NCBI GenBank assembly: GCA_038231495.1
Contig: JBBRLG010000409.1
Span: 1-6,898, forward strand
Source of the DNA: JBBRLG01 sp038231495
GTDB taxonomy: Bacteria; Planctomycetota; Planctomycetia; Gemmatales; Gemmataceae
Direction of reading: 5' to 3'
Length of the DNA stretch: 6,898 nucleotides
The translations under genes were made by a program, and so were the position numbers. The number at the start of each line of letters is the position of its first letter. Positions within the stretch are counted from its first letter, which is position 1. The notes under the pieces were generated by a model, which made no database searches, was not told the DNA's origin, and worked only from the letters and a program-made list of their open reading frames with translations. This document shows positions 1 to 6,836 of the stretch, piece by piece.

Positions 1-211
1 GCGACGCAGCTGCATGACCCCTAATTGGGAACGGGCCCGAAATAAGTGAGAACGGTACAGTGAACCAATCGCCACAGCCACCAAGCGAGCAGGTAACTAC
101 GTCACCGTTCGCTTGTTCCTTAGTGATCGCCTCGAAAGCGACTGGAACGTCAAGCGTTTTCTGTTTGAGTGCACGATGCAACTCGTCGCCAGACAGTACG
201 CGGAGCGACAT
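1..211 (-). CDS. Hypothetical protein, N-terminal 70 residues (runs off the left edge)
   Basis: An open frame on the minus strand begins with ATG (complement of 209-211) and stays open to the window edge, so the C-terminus is missing. The start is supported by an excellent Shine-Dalgarno, AGGAGGAGG, at the complement of 217-225, five bases from the ATG. The visible protein begins MSLRVLSGDELHRALK and is soluble, with no signal peptide or membrane segment. It carries a Cys pair in the stretch TCSLGGCGDW around residues 46-52. I do not recognise the family. A promoter-like sequence lies just upstream (248-277). An open run of 210 bases could occur by chance, so the call rests mainly on the SD and the acceptable codon use. 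Confidence 0.6.
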   Translation of the reverse strand, partial: MSLRVLSGDELHRALKQKTLDVPVAFEAITKEQANGDVVTCSLGGCGDWFTVPFSLISGPFPIRGHAAAS

Positions 212-247
212 GCGATCCTCCTCCTAGCATTGTCACATCAGAGAATT

Positions 248-277
248 ATCATATTCGAGAGCGTTTGCCGGAGTTAA
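248..277 (-). promoter_or_regulatory. Possible sigma70-type promoter for the leftward gene
   Basis: On the minus strand TTAACT (complement of 272-277) and TATGAT (complement of 248-253) are separated by 18 bases, in a locally AT-rich stretch. Transcription would start near 241, giving a leader of about 30 bases that ends with the strong SD of the gene starting at 211. The -10 box matches five of six consensus positions and the -35 box is weaker. Planctomycete promoters are poorly defined, so this is only a candidate. Confidence 0.3.
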
Positions 278-465
278 ACAGGGCTATACTCTGCCCACAT
301 TGCTTTTTTGCAACGTCGAACACAACCCCGCTTGACTCTCCCCGACCCGCATTGTCGGTCAGGGACGACCAGGGGAGGGCGAGCAAAACGCCAGCCCTGG
401 CAAGCCTGGAGATGGACGGTGACGTGAAACCCGAATCCATCGGCTCACCGCCTGAAGTCTGTTCG

Positions 466-1107
466 ATGTTCTTCAAGCTCCTCAAGGACTGGAACGGCCA
501 GAAGGCCGGCACCCAGCTTACTCTGTCCGACTCCGACGCCGCCCCGCTTGTGCAAGCCGGCGTCATGGAGGCCGTCCGCGACGACCCGCTCACGCCCATC
601 ATCACCCGCGGCGTCGAAAACGCCCTCAACGGCTTTCAGAAGGGCCTCGACGGCATCATCGCCGCCACCCTCAAGCGCTTCGCCGACGCCCAGGCCCAGA
701 GCCGGCGCGCCGGCAACCCGATCATCTTCGGCGAGAACGGCGACGGCGACTCGAAAAAGAGGTTCGGCGACTGGCTACTGGGCGTAGCCCGCAATGACCG
801 CGGCTACCTCGAAAAGCACTACGGCTCGAATTTCAACGAGTGGTCGCAGAAGGCCGCGATCTCGGTACTGAAATCATCGCGCCAACGTCCCAACGCTTCC
901 GCTTGCGCCGTACTTCCTTCAGCAGGGACCAGAAACCGAATCTCGTGCGAAAACGGACCCGCGGCGATTGAATCGGATCAAGTGGTCCACGACCATGAGA
1001 GAAGCGGCGGCATTGTAGTGCGGCCACAACAAGCGTCGGTCCGAAACACCGCGGTCGATGTGACCGACGCACGCAAAGTATGTTGGTGCCCGCGGCCAGC
1101 CAAGTAA
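466..1107 (+). pseudogene. Truncated HK97-type phage major capsid protein remnant
   Basis: The ATG at 466 opens MFFKLLKDWNGQKAG, and the next residues match the N-terminal part of HK97-family major capsid proteins as I know them from planctomycete genomes. A head segment (residues about 4-38, KLLKDW...AAPLVQAGV) is followed by an Ala-rich helical stretch, then FGDWLLGVARNDRGYLEKHYG at residues 100-120 and WSQKAA ending at 131. In intact proteins this last segment leads into a Gly-rich GGY.VP stretch and the shell domain. Here it is replaced after about base 870 by some 80 codons with no capsid resemblance and poor codon bias, up to the TAA at 1105-1107. Only about 135 residues of a protein normally several hundred long remain. 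No good SD precedes 466; in-frame alternatives are ATG 412 and GTG 424. No other phage gene is visible, so this is probably a decayed prophage or domesticated fragment. Confidence 0.6.
1033..1070. repeat. 9-bp perfect inverted repeat in the decayed capsid tail
   Basis: GCGTCGGTC at 1033-1041 is the exact reverse complement of GACCGACGC at 1062-1070. The 20-base loop itself contains the palindrome ACCGCGGT at 1048-1055. No T-tract follows, so it is not an ordinary intrinsic terminator. It lies where capsid similarity has already been lost. It could be a remnant of an element end, a protein-binding site, or chance in GC-rich DNA. Confidence 0.35.
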
Positions 1108-1346
1108 TCGCGATGGCGTTATGACGACAGCTTGGGCCATTTGGCCCCTGCGCCGCGTGCCCTCCGGCTTCACATGTCATACAATCGTGACTGCCCGCGC
1201 TCCGGCGGCACTTAGCGCCTCATTGGAGCTAACCAACATTTCCCTTGATGATGACAACTGAAAACAGTTTTTCGATGTAAAGGCGCTCTGCTACCCTTGC
1301 TTCAGTTGCCACATTGGTGTCCGGTGTCAGTCCAAAAGGTACTGCC
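1108..1346. other. Intergenic stretch upstream of the lipid operon
   Basis: No reading frame here shows convincing codon use or a recognisable protein, and I see no tRNA-like T-loop. The operon promoter should lie here. The best candidate I can see is ATGACA at 1251-1256 with TGTAAA at 1276-1281, spaced by 19 bases. That is weak and too long, so no promoter is annotated. A short AT-rich stem (AACTG at 1256-1260 with CAGTT at 1265-1269, then TTT) overlaps it. A GC palindrome, GGGCC at 1134-1138 with GGCCC at 1143-1147, is also present. Confidence 0.5.
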
Positions 1347-2300
1347 ATGTATCCGATGCAGAGCATCTCGGCCCGTCGCTCGCCGAAGCCATTGCCGGCC
1401 AACATCCACTGCGCCCAACCCGGTGGCGGCTGGGTCGTACGGCTCGAACTGGTGTGGGGACGAGTGCGGCGCAGGATGCTGCGGCTCCTGCGGCCGGGAT
1501 ACGTCGCACGGATGCAATCCTTGCGTCGCGGCGAGTGCCCTGGCTGCCCACACGACGTCATCGACGACCGCGACTTGAAGTTTTTCCGCAACGTCTGCGG
1601 TTTTCACTTCGCAGAAACGGACGTGCCGACTCAGTGGCTCAATCGACTGCCCCTTGCTCCGTGGGGGCGCGGCGAAGTGTTGCTTTTCGGCGGCGGGTTC
1701 GTCGTCCTAGCCATCGGTGCCGCGTTGCTTTCGCTGTTCGCCGCCATCCCTCCGCTGCTTCTGGTACTGTTCGTTGTCGTCTTCTTTCGCGATCCGGTCC
1801 GGCTGATCCCTGACACCTCCGGTGCAATTGTTTCGCCCGCCGACGGCGTCGTCACCGACGTGGAGGAACTGAACGAAGTGCCCTTCTGGGACGGCCCGGC
1901 CGTAAAGATCGGCATCTACCTCTCGGTATTCGACGTTCACCTCAACCGCGTGCCGGAGACGGCCCGCGTTGTCGAGGTTGTTTACACCCCTGGCCGCTTT
2001 CTGGACACGTGGACGACGGCGGCGGCGCGTGTGAACGAGCACTGCTGGACGTTGTTCGAGTGCGAGGCGCCGCCGCATCATCTGGTCGCGGTCAAGCAGA
2101 TCGCCGGCACGTTCGCGCGGCGGATCGTGTGCGCGGCCCGCCCCGGGGCGGTGCTAGGTCGTGGCGAACGCTTCGGCATGATCAAGTTCGGGTCGCGGAC
2201 GGAGCTCTATCTGGCGCAAGCGGCGGGCCTGCGCGTTACCGTCCGGCGCGGCGACCGGGTACGCGGCGGCAGTTCGGTCGTAGCAGAATATGCCCTTTAA
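1347..2300 (+). CDS. psd: Phosphatidylserine decarboxylase family protein (pyruvoyl proenzyme)
   Basis: The enzyme decarboxylates phosphatidylserine to phosphatidylethanolamine at the cytoplasmic membrane. Core motifs are clear: FFRDPVR before SPADG (residues 163-167), VFDVHLNRVP with D196 and H198, IAGTFARRIV, and the self-cleavage site FGMIKFGSR with Gly282-Ser283. Ser283 should become the pyruvoyl group of the small alpha chain. Two hydrophobic stretches at about 109-147 anchor the protein. The ATG at 1347 is chosen because AAAAGG (1334-1339) sits seven bases upstream; TTG 1314 would add 11 residues without a good SD. The 317-residue product is longer than compact short-form enzymes because of an N-terminal extension of about 100 residues holding C64, C67, H69 and C84. 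It is the first gene of the apparent operon; the next gene starts 47 bases later. The family call is secure; the role of the extension is unknown. Confidence 0.92.
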   Translation: MYPMQSISARRSPKPLPANIHCAQPGGGWVVRLELVWGRVRRRMLRLLRPGYVARMQSLRRGECPGCPHDVIDDRDLKFFRNVCGFHFAETDVPTQWLNRLPLAPWGRGEVLLFGGGFVVLAIGAALLSLFAAIPPLLLVLFVVVFFRDPVRLIPDTSGAIVSPADGVVTDVEELNEVPFWDGPAVKIGIYLSVFDVHLNRVPETARVVEVVYTPGRFLDTWTTAAARVNEHCWTLFECEAPPHHLVAVKQIAGTFARRIVCAARPGAVLGRGERFGMIKFGSRTELYLAQAAGLRVTVRRGDRVRGGSSVVAEYAL

Positions 2301-2347
2301 CGGCTCCGCTGTGGGGCTTTCTTGGCAGCTTTTTGGGAGGAAGAACG

Positions 2348-3088
2348 ATGTACCGGATCACGTGTTTGTTGGCACTCGGCACAGCCTTCTTGGTGGGCCC
2401 GGCGGCGCGGGCCAGCAACCCTATTGGGGGTTACCTTCTCGTGGACAAAGTGATCCTCGAACCCTCCGACGCCCCGACGACGATTCAAATCTGGGGCAGC
2501 TTCTGCCTGGCAACCGAGAAGGGCGGCAATGCCTACAGCAATCCCGAGCGCGGCTACCTGCATTACAAGGCCGAGTCAGGCAAAGAAGACGTCTGCCGCA
2601 AGGAATGGAACGACCTGAAGAAGGCCGCGGGCACTGCTCAAGTCCTCGGCTTCGGCAGCAGTTATGACCTGAAAGCTCTCGGCAAAGTCCGTAAAGCGAA
2701 CGCGAAGGCGGAGTCGCCCGACATCTACCCCCTTGGCAACGGCTTAGTCAAGGCCACCGGGGAGGGCTTTAACGACCCTACCAGTAACCTGCTCGCGCTA
2801 CCGGCGCCGCAGACCCCGACGGAAGGCGACCTCGTGCCGGCCGGCGAAATCACGCTGGTCGTCCGCAACAACGCCGACAAGCAGCACGCCAAGGCGAAGT
2901 ACGTCTTTGAGCTGGAATCTGCGTCCGGCGGCAAGGAAGAGGCCACCGTCGAAGCCGGCGACAAGGAAACCAAGTGGACGCCGAAGCTAAAGCTAAAGGC
3001 CGGCGAGAAGTATACCTGGCGCGTCCGGGCAGCGGACGGCGATTGGAAGGGGCCGACCGCAACCTCCAGCTTTGCCGTGAAGGGCTAG
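2348..3088 (+). CDS. Secreted protein of unknown function with possible Ig/FN3-like C-terminal domain
   Basis: The 246-residue product starts at ATG 2348 behind a strong SD, GGGAGG at 2335-2340, seven bases upstream. Residues 1-22 form a Sec signal peptide, with a Lys/Arg-poor but hydrophobic core and a likely cleavage after ARA (residue 22). The mature N-terminal half contains GGYLLVDKVIL, a conserved-looking IWGSFCLAT and DVCRKEW; the only two mature cysteines could form a disulphide. A Pro-rich linker (LPAPQTPTEGD) leads to a C-terminal stretch of about 80 residues with beta-strand alternation and the pattern KLKAGEKYTWRVRAADGDW, which resembles FN3/Ig-like folds. No enzyme motif is visible. 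It lies between psd and the desaturase fusion, two bases before the latter, so it is presumably exported to the periplasm or envelope and works with that cluster. The function cannot be assigned from sequence. Confidence 0.85.
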   Translation: MYRITCLLALGTAFLVGPAARASNPIGGYLLVDKVILEPSDAPTTIQIWGSFCLATEKGGNAYSNPERGYLHYKAESGKEDVCRKEWNDLKKAAGTAQVLGFGSSYDLKALGKVRKANAKAESPDIYPLGNGLVKATGEGFNDPTSNLLALPAPQTPTEGDLVPAGEITLVVRNNADKQHAKAKYVFELESASGGKEEATVEAGDKETKWTPKLKLKAGEKYTWRVRAADGDWKGPTATSSFAVKG

Positions 3089-3090
3089 AC

Positions 3091-4203
3091 ATGAGTACCC
3101 TGACGCCATCTTTGGCACGGCCGGGCGTCCTACGGCATTCGCCGTGGGACGCCGTGCTCGTGTTATTGGCGTTGGCCCACGGAGCGGTGTTGCTGGCGGC
3201 CCCCAGTCTCGCGGTCGTCGCCGTGGGCCTGTGGTGGAACTCCAACTCCGTCGCCCACAACTTCGTCCACCGGCCGTTCTTCCGCTGGCGCTGGCTCAAC
3301 GCGCTGTTCGCCATCTACCTGAGCGGCTTGCTGGGCGTCCCGCAGTCGATCTGGCGCGGCCGGCACCTGGCCCATCACGCCGGCGTCGCCTGGCGATTCA
3401 AACCGAGTGTGCAAATGGCTGCCGAGGTCGTGTTGGTGCTGGCCGTGTGGGGAGCCCTGGCGACGTTTCTTGGGACGTTTTTCCTGACGGCGTACGTGCC
3501 CGGTTACGCGCTCGGCCTCGGCCTCTGTTTCTTGCACGGCCACTACGAACACCAGCGCGGCACGATCAGCCACTATGGTTTCTGGTACAACCTGCTGTTT
3601 TTCAACGACGGCTACCATGTCGAGCACCATGCCCGGCCGAGCGCTCACTGGACGACTTTGCCACGCCAGGTGCGACGCGACGCGGCGACGAGCCGTTGGC
3701 CGGCGGTGCTGCGCTGGCTCGACGCGCTATCGCTGGAGGGCTTGGAGCGCGGCGTGCTGCGCTCGCCGTGGTTGCAGCGCTTCATGCTCGACCGGCACGA
3801 GCGGGCGTTTCGTCGGCTGCTGCCGCCATTGCCCGATGTACCACGCGTCGTCATCGTCGGTGGCGGTTTGTTCCCGCGCACGCTCCTGGTGCTGCGGCGT
3901 CTGCTGCCGGAGGCGTCGTTTGTCGTCATCGACCAGAGCGCCGAGAACATTGCCATCGCCCAAGCTTGGGCAGGCCCGGGCGTCCGCTTCCTGTGCGCTT
4001 GCTATGACCCGGTCTTGGTGACAGAATGCGACGTCGTGATCTTTCCCTTGGCGTTTTGCGGCGATCGCGCGGCGATTTACCGCGCACCGCCGGCGCCGGT
4101 GGTCTTCGTTCACGACTGGTTCTGGCGCCGGCGCGGTGCGGGTGCGGTCATTTCCTGGTTCTTGCTCAAACGCTTGAATTTGGTGCGGCGGCTCTCGGAA
4201 TGA
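3091..4203 (+). CDS. Fatty-acid-desaturase-type membrane protein fused to a Rossmann (methyltransferase-like) domain
   Basis: The 370-residue product starts at ATG 3091, two bases after the previous stop, with GAAGGG at 3079-3084 as SD inside the upstream gene, so translation is probably coupled. Residues 1 to about 200 are a membrane di-iron domain. They have hydrophobic helices and three His boxes of the desaturase/hydroxylase superfamily: HNFVH (56-60), HLAHH (92-96) and HVEHH (176-180), with an extra HGHYEH at 149-154. Such enzymes desaturate or hydroxylate lipid chains using O2 and an electron donor. Residues about 250-370 form a second domain starting VVIVGGGLFPRT (253-264) followed by VVIDQSAENI with D281. 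This is the glycine loop and acidic residue expected of a class I SAM-dependent methyltransferase or related Rossmann fold. The methyl acceptor, or whether the domain is catalytic at all, cannot be told. The four-base gap to the next gene supports one transcript. Confidence 0.85.
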   Translation: MSTLTPSLARPGVLRHSPWDAVLVLLALAHGAVLLAAPSLAVVAVGLWWNSNSVAHNFVHRPFFRWRWLNALFAIYLSGLLGVPQSIWRGRHLAHHAGVAWRFKPSVQMAAEVVLVLAVWGALATFLGTFFLTAYVPGYALGLGLCFLHGHYEHQRGTISHYGFWYNLLFFNDGYHVEHHARPSAHWTTLPRQVRRDAATSRWPAVLRWLDALSLEGLERGVLRSPWLQRFMLDRHERAFRRLLPPLPDVPRVVIVGGGLFPRTLLVLRRLLPEASFVVIDQSAENIAIAQAWAGPGVRFLCACYDPVLVTECDVVIFPLAFCGDRAAIYRAPPAPVVFVHDWFWRRRGAGAVISWFLLKRLNLVRRLSE

Positions 4204-4207
4204 TGCC

Positions 4208-5995
4208 ATGAAAGCAACCAGTCTGCTGGGCGTGTTCATTATGGCCAAGCTCCTCGTCCTGGCCGGTCGTGACATCCAGTTGTCACCGTGGACGCCGTGG
4301 GCTTACGTCTGGCAAGATGTGCTCGTCGCCCTGTTTTTTGCCTTGCTTGAGTGGAGCACGCGGCGGCGGCCGTGGATTGGTTGGGCCGTTTACACGGTGC
4401 TCGTGCTGTACACCGCGATCAACGTGCCCGTCGCCTGCACTCTGACGACGCCTTTGACGTGGCCGCTGCTGCGGGCGGCGCGGGGCCCGCTCACGGACTC
4501 GATCGCCTACCACGTCACGCTGGCCAACATCCTGCGCCTGGCCGCGGTCCTCACGACGGCCAGCGTACTGCCGTCTCTCACGAAGCGCCTACTGCCGTTC
4601 GTGCCGGCGCGGGTCCGCGTTGCCGTCGTGGTTGCGGCCGCGGTCGCTCTGCCGTTCGGCCCGCTCGCGGCGTCACGGCTGAGGACGCTGGGATTGGACC
4701 GCAACGTGCTGACCGTCCTCGTGACCACCGCCTTGCCGCGCATCACCGCCGCAGACGACACGCGGGATTACCGGCTCAGCCCGTTCGGAAATCCACACGG
4801 CGAAGACTTGTCGCGTTACCGCGGCGCTGCGGCAGGCCGCAACGTCGTTATCATCCACCTGGAATCGACGGGGGCGCGGTACCTGCGCCCCTACGGCGCG
4901 GCCGAAGACCCCATGCCCAACCTCACACGCCTGGCCGACCAGGCGATCTTGTTCGAGAACGCCTACACGACTTACCCGGAAACCATCAAGAGTTTCTTCG
5001 CCGTGCAGTGCGCCCAGCACCCGGCGCTGGACACGCCGCCCGAATCCTACGGTCACGCTGCCCCCGGTGGTAGCGGGCCGGCTCTGGCGACCATATTGCG
5101 TGAGCACGGCTATTGCACTGGGCTATTTCATTCCGGCCGTTTCATGTACTTGGGCATGGACGCCGTCATTCAAAACCGTGGTTACGACACGCTGGAAGAC
5201 GCCGGCGCCATCGGCGGCGACCACGATTCCAGCTTCGGCATCGACGAAGAGTCCGCGGTCCGGCGTATCCTCCGTTGGATCGACGACCGGCCGGCCAAGC
5301 AGCGCTTTCTCGTGAGCTATCTACCCATCGCCGGCCACCACCCCTACACGACGCCCCAGCGCGGTCCGTTCGCCGCAGACGACGACGTCGGCCGTTACCG
5401 CAACGCCCTACACTACGCCGATGCCGCGCTGGGCCAACTCCTCGACGGGCTGCGTAGTCGCGGCCTGGACCGCGAGACGCTGTTCGTGATCCTCGGCGAC
5501 CACGGCGAGGCGTTCGGCCAGCACGACGGCAACTACGGACATACGCTATTTCTTTACGAGGAAAATGTGCATGTGCCCTACCTGATCGCCGCGCCGGGCC
5601 TGACGCGCCAACCGGAGCGCGTGGCTCGCGTCGCCAGCCTGGTCGATACGACGCCCACCGTGCTGGATCTGCTTGGCGTCCTAATCCCCGACAGCTATCA
5701 AGGCCGCTCACTACTCAATGGCCCGACAAGCGTGGCGCTTTTCTGCACGGACTACAGTTTGGGCTTCCTCGGGCTACGCGATGGGCGGTGGAAGGTGATC
5801 TACGAGTTAGAGTCGCGCAAAGCCTGCCTATACGACCTCAAAGCCGACCCGGACGAGCTGCACGACGTGGCCACTGTGTTCCCGGAGCGCGCCGAGGCTT
5901 ATCGCGAACACCTGATGCGCTGGGCGGCGGCACAGAAATACCGCATTACAAACGGGATTTCATATTCGGTCAGCTTGGACCCCAAATCACCATGA
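4208..5995 (+). CDS. LTA synthase / phosphoethanolamine transferase-like membrane enzyme (alkaline phosphatase superfamily)
   Basis: The 595-residue protein starts at ATG 4208, four bases after the previous stop, with CGGAA (4196-4200) as a modest SD. The N-terminal 160 residues contain about five hydrophobic segments (near 4-20, 30-50, 57-77, 100-120 and 136-155), the layout of LtaS and EptA-type enzymes. The catalytic domain outside the membrane has HLESTG with metal ligand E219, YPETIKSF with the probable nucleophile T259, IAGHHPY with H377/H378, and GDHGEAF with metal ligands D431 and H432. The Cys/Ser-x-Pro-x-Arg formylglycine signature of true sulfatases is absent, which favours transfer of a phospholipid headgroup (phosphoglycerol or phosphoethanolamine) over sulfate-ester hydrolysis. 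The C-terminal LYDLKADPDELHDVA is a sulfatase-superfamily tail. Being co-transcribed with psd makes PE an attractive donor, but that is inference; automated annotation may call it a sulfatase. Confidence 0.88.
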   Translation: MKATSLLGVFIMAKLLVLAGRDIQLSPWTPWAYVWQDVLVALFFALLEWSTRRRPWIGWAVYTVLVLYTAINVPVACTLTTPLTWPLLRAARGPLTDSIAYHVTLANILRLAAVLTTASVLPSLTKRLLPFVPARVRVAVVVAAAVALPFGPLAASRLRTLGLDRNVLTVLVTTALPRITAADDTRDYRLSPFGNPHGEDLSRYRGAAAGRNVVIIHLESTGARYLRPYGAAEDPMPNLTRLADQAILFENAYTTYPETIKSFFAVQCAQHPALDTPPESYGHAAPGGSGPALATILREHGYCTGLFHSGRFMYLGMDAVIQNRGYDTLEDAGAIGGDHDSSFGIDEESAVRRILRWIDDRPAKQRFLVSYLPIAGHHPYTTPQRGPFAADDDVGRYRNALHYADAALGQLLDGLRSRGLDRETLFVILGDHGEAFGQHDGNYGHTLFLYEENVHVPYLIAAPGLTRQPERVARVASLVDTTPTVLDLLGVLIPDSYQGRSLLNGPTSVALFCTDYSLGFLGLRDGRWKVIYELESRKACLYDLKADPDELHDVATVFPERAEAYREHLMRWAAAQKYRITNGISYSVSLDPKSP

Positions 5996-6686
5996 AGCTA
6001 ATTGAGTTTCCGCTCCTGTCGCGCGTGGATTTGGCAGTGTTCTTGCACCCGTCGGTCCGACACGCCGACGCGCTTTCGGGGATGCCTTTGACCCTCATGC
6101 GGCCAGAGTGCCCAACTAATTCCGCACCTCGTTCGCACCTGAACGGCTGTCACCCTCGACTCGTGAATGACTACCTTACGACACAACTTTGCTACCGGAT
6201 CGCACGGACACACGGACAACGGCTGCATGGAATTAGGTTGCCGTGCCTGATGGTTGAGGTAAAGCGCCAAGCCCTGGGACGACGGGGTGCCGGGACGAAC
6301 CGCCAGCCTGCGCCATTGATTGCCTTTCACTGCCACCCTTGCCAACCGACCTGGCTTTTCAATTGGGCTGCATCTACGGTGTCGGTGGATGACGGGAATA
6401 GAAACGCAGTCGCGCGGCGTGCGAAGGTGAAGCAGCCGGTGGAGCTGGCGCACGACCAACACGCCGATTTAACCGCCGTCAGTCGACTCCGCGGCGACCT
6501 GTTGCCTGATGAAGGCACTACATACCTTGCGGCATTTCAGCGGGCGAACACGGCGTAGGATGATGCCTTGTTTACGCAGGCACTCATCGCCAACCGGCCG
6601 GAGCAAAGCCCCCACCGTTACAGCCGACGCGGATAGTGGTTGGCGATCACTTGCAGTCGTGTTTCGCGTCGGTTAAACTCCCACGC
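5996..6686. other. Long intergenic stretch without a recognisable gene
   Basis: Open frames exist on both strands (for example plus-strand continuation to 6558 and a minus-strand frame 5998-6462). Their translations are rich in His, Arg, Cys and Pro, with no recognisable motif, no SD and no third-position GC bias like the genes before them. I see no tRNA and no convincing terminator directly after the operon stop at 5995. A palindrome GTCGGTCCGAC sits at 6051-6061. The stretch may contain a badly decayed gene, but none that I can name. Confidence 0.5.
6586..6672. repeat. Two interleaved inverted repeats (pseudoknot-capable)
   Basis: ATCGCCAACC at 6586-6595 is the exact reverse complement of GGTTGGCGAT at 6638-6647. 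CCGACGCG at 6624-6631 is the exact reverse complement of CGCGTCGG at 6665-6672. The arms alternate (first, second, first, second), the topology of an H-type pseudoknot if transcribed, or of two overlapping protein-binding sites in DNA. The spacing is large and no known RNA family is recognised, so the function is open. Confidence 0.35.
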
Positions 6687-6836
6687 ATGTGGAACGTGAT
6701 GGTGTTAGTCCTTTCGTTCGCTTTCTTCGTCCCTGCCTTCGGTGTCCTTGGTCCATTCGCTAGCCCGGATTACGCACCAAGGGTATGCAAGAAGAGCCTC
6801 ACGCAGTATCTAAGTAGTGTCATTACCATCACTTAG
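6687..6836 (+). CDS. Possible 49-residue leader peptide or small membrane protein
   Basis: ATG 6687 opens a frame ending at TAG 6834-6836. The product begins MWNVMVLVLSFAFF and has a hydrophobic N-terminal segment to about residue 22, like a signal anchor or signal peptide, then a polar tail. No SD precedes this ATG, and the frame also extends upstream to 6636. Its stop lies inside the 3' arm of the hairpin at 6794-6852, and its last 14 codons or so overlap the whole 5' arm. If translated, it would act on that structure and on the gene starting at 6859. It may equally be a chance frame. Confidence 0.22.
   Translation: MWNVMVLVLSFAFFVPAFGVLGPFASPDYAPRVCKKSLTQYLSSVITIT

Noticed and set aside
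1034..1044. 11-base sequence CGTCGGTCCGA repeated at 6050-6060
   Set aside because: Too short in GC-rich DNA, and the flanking bases do not match, so it does not support a duplicated element.
833..1180. Minus-strand 115-codon open frame
   Set aside because: No SD and no recognised family. A short segment (RFGFWSLLKEVRRKRKRWDVG) looks protein-like, but it overlaps the end of the capsid similarity on the other strand, so it is probably a shadow or a decayed fragment.
1256..1272. Stem AACTG/CAGTT with TTT, terminator-like
   Set aside because: Five mostly weak pairs and no convincing gene ending just upstream; it also overlaps the best promoter-like bases.
1314..1346. TTG at 1314 as an upstream start for psd
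   Set aside because: Rare start codon with no SD, while ATG 1347 has AAAAGG at the right distance.
2303..2323. Stem GCTCC/GGGGC followed by TTTCTT between psd and the secreted-protein gene
   Set aside because: Only five pairs with one G-T wobble and an interrupted T-run; too weak for a terminator call, and the spacing favours read-through within an operon.
5998..6462. Minus-strand 154-codon frame in the intergenic stretch, considered as a decayed transposase
   Set aside because: Composition is rich in Arg, His, Cys and Pro, with no DDE or other transposase signature and no terminal repeats found around it.
5788..6558. Long plus-strand frame overlapping the end of the transferase gene and the intergenic stretch
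   Set aside because: Its first quarter is an out-of-frame reading of the transferase gene, and the rest lacks codon bias and motifs.
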